The notes under the pieces were generated by a model. It had not been told where the DNA came from. It saw only the letters and a program-made list of their open reading frames with translations, and did no database searches. Shown in pieces: positions 1 to 7,421 of a DNA stretch of 37,436 nt; the stretch's first letter is position 1; each line of letters begins with the position of its first letter. The translations under genes and the position numbers were made by a program. The DNA is from Crenothrix polyspora (GTDB lineage: Bacteria > Pseudomonadota > Gammaproteobacteria > Methylococcales > Methylomonadaceae). Location: positions 1 through 37,436 of the forward strand of contig CAMDOP010000002.1 in NCBI GenBank assembly GCA_945903675.1, in the 5' to 3' direction.

Positions 1-176
1 TCTTTTGCAGGACGTCCAGTGCTGGCGTTGAAACTTTGGTAATACGCATTGGCGAAATCGTCCCAAGGAATACAAGCGCTTAGTTTTATCCAACGATTAT
101 TTTTATCCATGCTACGTTCAAAAGGCGTTTCAAATCCTTCTAAAGTAAGTTGAGTTTGGCTATGTATTCGGATCAT
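1..176 (-). mobile_element. Transposase, N-terminal part, cut by the left window edge
   Basis: The minus strand is open from an ATG at 176 to the window edge (58 codons). It begins MIRIHSQTQLTLEGFETPF and goes on through KLSACIPWDDFANAYYQ to STGRPAK. This has the look of the N-terminus of DDE transposases of the IS5/IS1182 superfamily, in which a short leader is followed by a W-D-x-(F/L)-A block and a GRPxK motif before the DUF772 region. The catalytic domain lies beyond the edge, so it cannot be said whether the copy is intact. No terminal inverted repeat was identified between the ATG and the next gene. The IS family is recalled from its general pattern and is less certain than the call of transposase. 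Confidence 0.7.
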
Positions 177-440
177 AAGTGCACGGGTTTTGTGAGGTCA
201 AGCTCAATTTCTATGCACTTATTATAGCACTTACTGGCTATTAATTAATAATATCAATAGGTTATTGTTATTGAGTGGACTCAAAGTAACAACTAGTCCA
301 TTGGGACTTTAATTTCAAGTATTAGCAAGGTAATCGCGATAGAAAACATACCGTCGCTGAATGCCTCGGTTAGCACTTTACCCATTATAAGAACTTCTAC
401 TTTTGCGTAAGAAAATATCTCATCCAGCTAATAGCGTATA
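177..440. other. Gap between transposase start and the GGDEF-EAL gene
   Basis: An AT-rich stretch of 264 bases with no convincing ORF, tRNA or strong hairpin. It should contain the transposon end and the 3' untranslated region of the minus-strand gene at 441, but neither an inverted repeat nor a clear terminator was found by eye. Confidence 0.4.
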
Positions 441-3440
441 TCAAATGTTTTTTAGCAATGCTTCAAAGGCATCAATTGGCAAAGGTTTGCTGAATAAATA
501 ACCCTGAAAACTCGTGCAGCCTAATTTTTTGAGTAAGGCCAATTGAACATCGGTCTCTAAGCCATCCGCAATTACATCTAAATCAAAGTTGTGCGCCATG
601 TCAATAATGGTTTTTACCATTTTAGTATCCGTGGAGTTGATGCTTGTATCCATATCCCGTATAAAACTTTGATCTATCTTAACTTGGTGTATCGGCAGAT
701 TTTTTAAATAGGATAAAGACGAAAAGCCAGTACCGAAATCATTCAACGCTAATTTAATGCCAATTATTATATTTAGATCTATTATTTTTAAAATAGCCTG
801 CTCAAAATTGTCTAGGGCTACACTCTCGGTTAATTCGAGTTTTAAGCGTGAGGGTTCAATGCGATGTTTCTTGATTATTGATGTTAATATTTCTATAAAA
901 TCAGGTTGATTGAATTCCTTGCCACTCACGTTGACAGCAAGTACTAAATCTTGCGTCAGCGCATGATGGCTCCATGCCGCAATTTGCTGACAGGCACTGT
1001 CGAGCACCCAATAGCCAATCTTCATTATGTTGGTATTATCTTCAGCAATGTGGATAAATTCAGTCGGATTGACTAAGCCCCGTTTCGGATGCTGCCAACG
1101 TATCAAGGCTTCTGCGCCAATGGGCTGTGAGTTATGGTCAATCTGTATCTGGTAATAAAGTTGAAATTGATGTTCATCAAGGGCTTGATAAATATCTAAT
1201 CTCATTGCGTCGTAAGCGGCCATTTGTTTTTGTAACACGGCATCATAGAAGCGGACGCAATTACGGCCTGAATTCTTTGCTTGATACATGGCGATGTCGG
1301 CACGTTTGATGACTTCATCATCAGTATCTTTTTTGCCTAAAAAGAGATACACCCCAATGCTTGGGGAACTATAAAAGACAAAATTATTAATGGTATAAGG
1401 TGCAGATAAAGTTACCCGTATCTTTTCGGCTACAAGAGCGGCAATATTGGATGCCTCAAGGGTATCTGTGCCCAGACTTTCAATCAGTACAACAAATTCA
1501 TCACCACCTAGTCGAGCGACTGTTTCAGTCTCACGCACACAGGATTTTAAACGAGTGGCAATGTCAATTAACAATTTATCGCCAGCTTCATGTCCTTGGC
1601 TGTCGTTGAGTGTCTTGAATCTATCCATGTCGAGGAACAATATGGCACCGAATTGTTGATCTCGTTCAGATAGGGGGAGCGCAGTCTTGAGTCGCTCAAG
1701 CAATAACCTTCTGTTAGGTAATCCCGTTAGTGAGTCATAAAATGCCAACGTTTGAATCTGGATTAGCGATTGCTTTAGTTCATGTATATCGCGTACTACT
1801 TTCGAAATACCAATGACTGTCCCCGTTTCATCAATAATAGGCGACAAGGTGATGGACACATTTAGTAGTCGGCCATCCTTGTGGAGCCGAACTGTTTCTA
1901 ATTGCCTCACAGGTTTTTTTTGACTGACAATAGCTCGAATGGCTTCTTCCTCATCATAGCAATCAGGAGGTAACAGTTTATAAATAGATTTACCGACCAT
2001 TTCTTCTGTACTATAGCCAAAAAGAGCATATGCAGCTAGATTCCAACTGGTAATAGTGCCATCCAATTGTTTAGTGATAATCGCATCATCCGAATTTTTC
2101 ACTAGTAACTCATAAAGTTTGCTGTCTGCCGACTGGCGTTTACGTTCGGTTATATCTTCAATAAAGCCGATATAGCAGGGCTCTTTTCCAAAACTGGCAT
2201 CGCCTAATATTATTTGTATAGGAAAAATTGTACCGTTTTTGTGTTTACCTAGGACTTCCCAGCTCAAACCAACGACACTTTTCTGCCCTGTTTTAACATA
2301 ATGTTCAATAAAGCTGTTATGTTCGCTGTGATAGGGTTCTGGCATCAGTATATTGACATTGCGTCCAAGCACTTCAGCTTTGTTATAGCCAAACATAACT
2401 TCGCTAGTCCTATTAAATGCTTCAATCATGTACGACTTATCTATCACCACTATTCCGATGGCATGACTCTCAAACATGGCTTGGAAGCGAGTTAAGGTCT
2501 TTTGTAATTCAAATGCGGCATGAGTCCGCTCAATCTCGTTAGCCAGTAATGTACCCTGTATTTTTATTAGACTAGCGAGCACGCTGTTTTCGTTGTTTGG
2601 CGTTAATGGCGCTAGGTTAGAATAGTCACCTTTTCTGATGCTAGTTATTAGTTGATGAACTTCTTGAGCTGTGCCGCCTAATTTTTTTTTCAAGTCTGCA
2701 TAAGATCGCCAGAGCAGCCACATTGCAAATAATGCGCTTGCAATGCATATCAAGCGAAACAGCTTGGCCATAACCATGGCATCATTGACAGTGCTAAGTG
2801 TACGCTGATCCATCAGACTATAGAATGTGTTGATGGGCTGCATAATCTTGGACTTAGCTTGATAATAGCTGTCTTCAAATAATAGTTGACGGGTCTTAGT
2901 TCGTTTTGCCTTTGTATCTTCCCCAACCGAATCTGCAAACTTTATAGCCTCAAATCCAATTTTAGTCAGTGCCTCTAAATTGTTATTTGCAATAATCAGA
3001 TTGCTAATTTCTTCTTTAGTAAAGCCTGACTTCTGTATTAAGTCTGTTAGGGGAATTCCTTTGCCATTTTTTAGTGGAGGCACTAAATCACCGGCTATGA
3101 CCAGATCCCAATAGCTCAAAGTATAGCCTTCAGGTCTAATCATGTTGCCATTACGAATATCAAGTATATTTTGATAGTATTGCTTGTAACGAAGGTCTCT
3201 AGTGACAACATAGAGTCTGACCATTTGGGTTAAGTCATCTGAAATTTGGCGTAACTGAGAAACCATTTGGAAGCCTGCTTGTCGCTCCTTATTGGTAAGG
3301 TCAATGGTTTTTTCGGTAGATACATAAATGCCAAAGGTAATAAAAACCACGCACAACATTAACGTGGATATCCAAGTTGTTGATGTAAGCGTAGTCATTT
3401 TTAGCTCTGACATAACATAAGTAATGGCTTTGGGCTTCAA
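441..3440 (-). CDS. PAS-PAS-GGDEF-EAL membrane sensor (cyclic di-GMP signalling)
   Basis: A 999-residue cyclic di-GMP enzyme. A membrane segment at about 22-40 and another at about 227-244 flank a periplasmic sensor region of about 180 residues. Two PAS domains follow (about 315-435 and 440-555), then GGDEF (about 563-735) and EAL (about 745-995). The cyclase signature GGDEF is intact at 645-649. The inhibitory site upstream is RETE (636-639) rather than RxxD. In the EAL domain, EAL (777-779), the Asn of VNVSG (837), the ELTES Glu, Lys921 and Gln979 are kept. The usual DDFGTG reads NDFGTG (N900), and the Glu of AEGxET is Asp959. In the RocR-type EAL mechanism these positions bind metal or act in catalysis, so phosphodiesterase activity is probably weak or absent. 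It is transcribed alone; the next minus-strand gene upstream ends 75 bases away. Confidence 0.93.
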   Translation of the reverse strand: MKPKAITYVMSELKMTTLTSTTWISTLMLCVVFITFGIYVSTEKTIDLTNKERQAGFQMVSQLRQISDDLTQMVRLYVVTRDLRYKQYYQNILDIRNGNMIRPEGYTLSYWDLVIAGDLVPPLKNGKGIPLTDLIQKSGFTKEEISNLIIANNNLEALTKIGFEAIKFADSVGEDTKAKRTKTRQLLFEDSYYQAKSKIMQPINTFYSLMDQRTLSTVNDAMVMAKLFRLICIASALFAMWLLWRSYADLKKKLGGTAQEVHQLITSIRKGDYSNLAPLTPNNENSVLASLIKIQGTLLANEIERTHAAFELQKTLTRFQAMFESHAIGIVVIDKSYMIEAFNRTSEVMFGYNKAEVLGRNVNILMPEPYHSEHNSFIEHYVKTGQKSVVGLSWEVLGKHKNGTIFPIQIILGDASFGKEPCYIGFIEDITERKRQSADSKLYELLVKNSDDAIITKQLDGTITSWNLAAYALFGYSTEEMVGKSIYKLLPPDCYDEEEAIRAIVSQKKPVRQLETVRLHKDGRLLNVSITLSPIIDETGTVIGISKVVRDIHELKQSLIQIQTLAFYDSLTGLPNRRLLLERLKTALPLSERDQQFGAILFLDMDRFKTLNDSQGHEAGDKLLIDIATRLKSCVRETETVARLGGDEFVVLIESLGTDTLEASNIAALVAEKIRVTLSAPYTINNFVFYSSPSIGVYLFLGKKDTDDEVIKRADIAMYQAKNSGRNCVRFYDAVLQKQMAAYDAMRLDIYQALDEHQFQLYYQIQIDHNSQPIGAEALIRWQHPKRGLVNPTEFIHIAEDNTNIMKIGYWVLDSACQQIAAWSHHALTQDLVLAVNVSGKEFNQPDFIEILTSIIKKHRIEPSRLKLELTESVALDNFEQAILKIIDLNIIIGIKLALNDFGTGFSSLSYLKNLPIHQVKIDQSFIRDMDTSINSTDTKMVKTIIDMAHNFDLDVIADGLETDVQLALLKKLGCTSFQGYLFSKPLPIDAFEALLKNI

Positions 3441-3515
3441 TGGATCGATGATCGTTGTTTTATCAGAAATTATTTGGCCACTAGGCAGCGATTTTTAATG
3501 CTACTGATACTCGCC

Positions 3516-3923
3516 TTATAAGCGCCATTTTTTTTCAATACGTATCATTACGCCATATAAAATATGGGATAAGCCAGTATAGAGAAAAAATAGGGGGAAA
3601 GTTTCATCGATACCGATGTCATTAATTTCACCATAAACTCTCATTGACGCAATCATCATTATTAGAAAAAATCCTACTGGTATCATGACTTGAAAGTTTT
3701 GTCTAAAATAACAATATATTAATATCACCATTTCAGTCATGGCCAGATAGATCATAATTATGCGTAAGTTATTGTCTAGAGCGCCATAAAGATCTTCATT
3801 AAATTCAAATATAGAATAACGATCAGATACTGAAAATAAACAGCCTGCTATGAGTACAAAAACGGAAATGTAGAAATTAACTTCAAGGAGAAATTTGATG
3901 CTTTTAAATGCCATGCCATTCAT
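3516..3923 (-). CDS. Small four-helix membrane protein, PsiE-like
   Basis: A 135-residue protein with four hydrophobic segments (about 10-30, 53-72, 78-95 and 108-127) and a basic C-terminus ending KKWRL. Length, helix count and the pattern of an aromatic- and acid-containing second helix followed by a short F/Y-R-Q-N-F loop resemble the phosphate-starvation-inducible PsiE family, whose function is poorly known. The likeness is judged by eye and has no catalytic motif to confirm it. The gene is isolated: about 350 bases separate it from the next minus-strand gene upstream, so it likely has its own promoter. An internal ATG at codon 4 is an alternative start. Confidence 0.6.
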   Translation of the reverse strand: MNGMAFKSIKFLLEVNFYISVFVLIAGCLFSVSDRYSIFEFNEDLYGALDNNLRIIMIYLAMTEMVILIYCYFRQNFQVMIPVGFFLIMMIASMRVYGEINDIGIDETFPLFFLYTGLSHILYGVMIRIEKKWRL

Positions 3924-4212
3924 TTGTTTAGCCTATGATAATCGTCGAGTCATTCGTTTAACCGCTACTATGATTTAATAGATAAAGATAATAAATTTGT
4001 TTTTAAATCTTATAGCTGCAGATTAAAACATCTTTAAAAAACAAAAATAAACGGATTGTGTAAGCAACTTACCTGTAAATAGTTAGCTTGTCAAAAGGGG
4101 TTAAGCATTGTTGGCGACAATTAAGAGGCTAATACCCATATGGATATAGTATCTGAATTGATTTAGTTACTGATGAGCTGATTGTGACAGCTTTAGAATC
4201 GATATGCTGGAG
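3924..4212. other. Intergenic region without a recognisable gene
   Basis: AT-rich sequence between the PsiE-like gene and the terminator of the gene at 4272. No ORF with coding character and no tRNA-like fold was seen. It should hold the promoter of the PsiE-like gene on the minus strand. Confidence 0.4.
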
Positions 4213-4259
4213 GGGAAAAAACTGACTAAAGCGGTTTTCTTAGTAAAAATCCGCTTTAG
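4213..4259 (-). terminator. Rho-independent terminator of the 4272-4752 gene pair
   Basis: On the minus strand, arms of nine bases (CTAAAGCGG at 4251-4259 and CCGCTTTAG at 4226-4234) pair perfectly. Four A-T pairs can extend the stem, with one mismatch. The hairpin is followed by TCAG and a run of six T. It lies 13 bases past the stop codon of the gene at 4272. Confidence 0.8.
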
Positions 4260-4271
4260 CGATTTATAGGC

Positions 4272-4529
4272 TTAGGAGTTTGGCATCGAGGAAATATGGG
4301 CGTCTAATTCTGCTCTAATAAGGGCGTTATAATGACGGTTTAAGGTGGCATCACTAGGTCGTGGAAAAAGAGTGACTTCTACTTTTTGTTGTAATTGAGA
4401 CAGGAATGTATTTTCTGGTGTTATCTGCTCAGAGATTTTAAGCTCTAAGTCATCTTGAGCGATTTCAGAACGCATTCCGATGATCGTAATAACAATAAGT
4501 GCTAAGGAAAGCACTATGACTTCTAACAT
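4272..4529 (-). CDS. Small single-pass membrane protein of unknown function
   Basis: An 85-residue protein with one N-terminal membrane segment (about 3-18) and a polar, mostly acidic tail that includes QLQQKVEVTLFPRPSDATL. No known family was recognised. It lies 49 bases downstream of the 57-residue membrane protein at 4579-4752 on the same strand and is followed by a good terminator, so the two probably form a small operon. The ending MPNS and the lack of cysteines or conserved catalytic residues give no hint of an enzymatic role. It is probably a membrane-anchored accessory protein. Confidence 0.6.
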   Translation of the reverse strand: MLEVIVLSLALIVITIIGMRSEIAQDDLELKISEQITPENTFLSQLQQKVEVTLFPRPSDATLNRHYNALIRAELDAHISSMPNS

Positions 4530-4578
4530 ATCAATACCTAAGGGTAATAAATTGACAAAATAAAATACAGAATTTATT

Positions 4579-4752
4579 TTAATACCATGACAACTGGTCG
4601 GCTATAAAGCGACTGCGATGGTTTTTAATGTTGAGAATTATAATTGCGATGGCAAATAGTGCTGTTGATATGGTGTATTCGCCAGAAATAAATAATACGA
4701 TTGAGAAAATAATTAGTGCCGCTGTACCACTATCTTTAGGTAAGTTTTTCAT
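4579..4752 (-). CDS. 57-residue membrane protein, paralogue of the one at 33447
   Basis: A small gene: an ATG at 4752 opens 57 codons to a TAA at 4579-4581. The protein starts MKNLPKDSGTAAL, has one or two hydrophobic segments (about 10-23 and 28-40) split by ISGEY, then a basic stretch (NIKNHRSRF) and ends DQLSWY. It aligns without gaps over its whole length with the protein at 33447-33620. About 27 of 57 positions are identical, including KD, FISGE, ALFA and QLSW. Conservation between two independent loci is the main evidence that both are real genes. A purine-rich AAAGAG lies about 6 bases before the start. The function is unknown. The gene is likely cotranscribed with the 85-residue protein downstream. 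Confidence 0.78.
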   Translation of the reverse strand: MKNLPKDSGTAALIIFSIVLFISGEYTISTALFAIAIIILNIKNHRSRFIADQLSWY

Positions 4753-4933
4753 TTTTTAGCTCTTTAAAATTAAACGATGGTGAGACTATAACTGACTTGG
4801 TTTTTGATAACAATACTAGGAATTAAGCATGGATTGTATTCATATAGGAAACAATTGTTGTGGGATTTGGCACAAGAATTGTAAGTAAAGTCTACATTTG
4901 ATCGCTAAAGTACTTTTAGTAGGTATTTGATGA

Positions 4934-6205
4934 TTATTTTATTTTTAAACTGGCTGATTTGTTTAGCCATAGATTGGCTTTATCGGATAACCAAGTGCGA
5001 GCAACGCTGTCGTTTTTGCAGATATGATCTAAAAAAGCAATGGAAACACTGTAGATACTGGCAACTTGAGCATAATTTGGGTTATTATTTAACTTAGATT
5101 CGCCTCTCGAATTAGACGCGATATCATTTGTAGTATTACCGCCATTGGAACTGCCTCTGTTATTGCCTACACCATAATTTTGTCTAAAGCGTGTTTTGCT
5201 ATTGCTGGACTCAGGTACTTCTGTAGATTCTTGGTTAGATTTTTGGTCTTTATTTTGGCTTAAATTATCGCCAGACAGTAGTTGGTGGTTACCTTTTTTT
5301 AAAACTAATAAATATTTAATCCCGGGTGGAGCATATTCCCATACAGCTCTACGTGCAAAAGGTGTGCTGATAGCGGAAGGGTCGTCATCTTCTGCACCTG
5401 TTACAGATAGAAATGGAGTGGAAATGTTTTGGAAACGTGTGGTGATGTCACCCAAAGCCATATTAACGGTTGGGCTTAATAAAATAGCGGCCAGTGGTCG
5501 AAAATCTGCTGTAGAGGGTAGCGCAACATCATAAGATTCACCTATTATTGCTGCTGCTGTTTGTGCGCCTATATCATAGCCGGCAATAATGACTTTAGAT
5601 AAATCTGCCCTCGTAAATAAGCCTAGTTTGTTTCGATGATGCTCTTTAAGTTGTTCATAAGCCCAGAGCACATGATTTATTCGCGTGCCGAGTTGTTCTT
5701 GCGAGAAGTATTGTTGCCCTAAGTAACGCAGATCGGAGTTTCTGACGTCATTTAAAGCGGCAGTATTGTCGTAGTCTTTACTAAACCATGAGCTACTTTT
5801 AGCCGTTGCTACTTTAGGTGTGCCTTTAAGTGCTTCACCAATATTTATAGGTTGCACACTGAATACAGCATACCCTGCTTTAGCCCAAGCTTCTCTCCAA
5901 AGTTTGCCTGCCTCAGATGATTCACCTAAGCCAGGTAAATAAATAATTAGAGGGAAATTACCTGGGACTACAGGGGCGAGCATAGTGATCTGAAGGCCTT
6001 GACCATCATGTTGCCAAGTTTCAGTGAGGGACTCTATGTCATAGTTGAGCACTGCAGAATAACCACCTTTAGCAATAGATGCATTTATTTTTGTCGATTG
6101 CTGTTCGGAGGTTAAGGGCATAGGGCCCATAAAACAAGCTGACATCAAATTAGTGACAATAAGACTATAAATAATTAAAGCAATGTAAGAGGTCATTTTT
6201 TTCAT
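4934..6205 (-). CDS. Alpha/beta-hydrolase lipoprotein with Asp at the nucleophile position
   Basis: A 423-residue exported protein. The signal peptide ends in LMSAC, a plausible lipobox with Cys24. The core resembles dienelactone hydrolase or chlorophyllase-like enzymes: an oxyanion-loop region LIIYLPGLGESSEAG (86-100), a strand-turn-helix VIIAGYDIGAQTA at the nucleophile elbow, an acidic loop GAEDDDPS (270-277), and a candidate catalytic His in KKGNHQLL (His307). The elbow reads GYDIG where related serine hydrolases have GxSxG, so Asp211 replaces Ser. A low-complexity Asn/Ser/Gly-rich stretch (about 311-378) is inserted before the last helix. The substrate is unknown. The Asp could mean a different chemistry, as in haloalkane dehalogenases and epoxide hydrolases, or loss of activity. 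Confidence 0.75.
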   Translation of the reverse strand: MKKMTSYIALIIYSLIVTNLMSACFMGPMPLTSEQQSTKINASIAKGGYSAVLNYDIESLTETWQHDGQGLQITMLAPVVPGNFPLIIYLPGLGESSEAGKLWREAWAKAGYAVFSVQPINIGEALKGTPKVATAKSSSWFSKDYDNTAALNDVRNSDLRYLGQQYFSQEQLGTRINHVLWAYEQLKEHHRNKLGLFTRADLSKVIIAGYDIGAQTAAAIIGESYDVALPSTADFRPLAAILLSPTVNMALGDITTRFQNISTPFLSVTGAEDDDPSAISTPFARRAVWEYAPPGIKYLLVLKKGNHQLLSGDNLSQNKDQKSNQESTEVPESSNSKTRFRQNYGVGNNRGSSNGGNTTNDIASNSRGESKLNNNPNYAQVASIYSVSIAFLDHICKNDSVARTWLSDKANLWLNKSASLKIK

Positions 6206-6330
6206 GGGAGGATAAGGCTATTTACTTAAAACAATGGAAGTATCAAAAATGGCTCAGTACAGTTTAATAAGTGTTTTTAAAGACATTATTAGTCGTTTTG
6301 CGTAGGGGTTAATCCATGATGGTTTAGCTG

Positions 6331-6708
6331 TCAGGGGGCTAATTTTGGCGCAAGTGAAGGAATAGGCGGATAAGCTGATGTTACTTGAGCGGGTGTTATG
6401 CCTGTGAACTGCCCATAGACTGGAACCTGATGACCTTTAGCATACATGCATTGTATATAAGCTATATCGTAGCGCAGTTGGGGATTATTGACTAAAGTTC
6501 TTGTAATGCCCTTAGTCACGACCTGGTTTGGAGTGTCAATCACTTGATGCGAGGAAAATTGCTGGCAATATATATTATCTTTACTAAATTGATCCATTGG
6601 TAGATCTGACCCTGGTAGTGTCATGACACTCGGCCCAATGGGTATAATGGCGCAGCCAAGTGTCATTAATAGAATGATACTTGTTGCGACAATAATTAAA
6701 CGAGGCAT
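6331..6708 (-). CDS. Small exported protein, probable lipoprotein, paralogue of the one at 34174
   Basis: A 125-residue protein with a signal peptide ending LMTLGC, an atypical but usable lipobox with Cys19. The mature part begins with GPSVMTLPGS and contains DQFSKDNIYCQQF and YIQCMYAKGHQVPVYGQ. Both blocks recur in the protein at 34174-34629 (GPSVLVLPGS, NDNASCQQL, FIQCMYAKGHQVPVSGQ), so the two are paralogues. The two cysteines in CQQ and QCM are conserved and could form a disulfide. A Shine-Dalgarno AGGA precedes the start by about 8 bases. It lies 15 bases after the Gly/His-rich gene on the same strand, so the two are probably cotranscribed. The function is unknown; an envelope role is likely. 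Confidence 0.75.
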   Translation of the reverse strand: MPRLIIVATSIILLMTLGCAIIPIGPSVMTLPGSDLPMDQFSKDNIYCQQFSSHQVIDTPNQVVTKGITRTLVNNPQLRYDIAYIQCMYAKGHQVPVYGQFTGITPAQVTSAYPPIPSLAPKLAP

Positions 6709-6723
6709 TAACGAAATCCTAGT

Positions 6724-7176
6724 TTAGCGAGAGGGAGCCGGTGGTGTCGGTTCAACTTGCTGCCAGCCGCTAGCACATTCCCTAACATAAGGATAATAAC
6801 CGCTAGGGTTTTGGCAGTAATACCAGTAGTTAGGTTGGCTCTGTTGTATTACAGGTGCCGGTGTTTGCTGGATATAAATCGGTGGGGCTGTTGGAACGGC
6901 AACGATAGCAGGCGGATAATTATAGCCATAGTTATCATAGCCACCATAATAACTACCTAGCCCGTAGCCCATACCTAAGCCCAATCCTAAACCTAGTGCA
7001 CCGTAACCAAATCCGCTACGAAAGCCACCATGACGACCACCATAACCGTGGCCACCACCATGATGACCGCCATAGCCGCCGCCATAATGACCACCATAAC
7101 CGTGGCCTCCAGCAGAAGCAATGCTTATAGAGCCAATGAGTGTAGTAGCTAAACATAATGCAGTGATTTTTTTCAT
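6724..7176 (-). CDS. Secreted Gly/His/Tyr-rich protein
   Basis: About 150 residues from the ATG at 7176. An upstream in-frame ATG at 7188 overlaps the GGAG ribosome site and is less likely. A cleavable signal peptide (MKKITALCLATTLIGSISIASA) precedes repeats of GGHYGGG, GGHHGGG and GYGG, then a hydrophobic Gly/Leu stretch and a proline-rich tail. The tail has two cysteines around YYCQNPSGYYPYVRECASGW. This CQNP...C-x-GW pattern is common at the end of small exported proteins of gammaproteobacteria with Gly-rich N-termini. The His-rich repeats could bind metal, though this is inference. The gene leads a probable two-gene unit with the lipoprotein downstream. Confidence 0.75.
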   Translation of the reverse strand: MKKITALCLATTLIGSISIASAGGHGYGGHYGGGYGGHHGGGHGYGGRHGGFRSGFGYGALGLGLGLGMGYGLGSYYGGYDNYGYNYPPAIVAVPTAPPIYIQQTPAPVIQQSQPNYWYYCQNPSGYYPYVRECASGWQQVEPTPPAPSR

Positions 7177-7182
7177 AATAAT

Positions 7183-7186
7183 CTCC
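7183..7186 (-). promoter_or_regulatory. Ribosome binding site fixing the Gly/His-rich protein start
   Basis: GGAG lies 6 bases before the ATG at 7176 and shares a base with the upstream ATG at 7188. This favours the shorter product. Confidence 0.65.
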
Positions 7187-7421
7187 ATGCTAGAGCTGCT
7201 GGTGTAAGTAAACGTAAGAACAATTAAAATGGAATATGGGTATTCATTTTATTTAGGCTTAAATTAAAGTCAATAGTGTATACCTGTTAACTAATGCTAA
7301 TAACTTTATTATGAAATTAACATTAATTCAATTATCTAGGGGGGATTTTTAAAAAAAATTGACCTGAGTTAAATACGTTTAATATAAATACAAAATCACT
7401 GCGGCTGCTTTGTTAAATCTT

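Noticed and set aside
5196..5534. 112-codon plus-strand ORF opposite the hydrolase lipoprotein
   Set aside because: It runs antisense to the low-complexity part of a real gene and has no family likeness.
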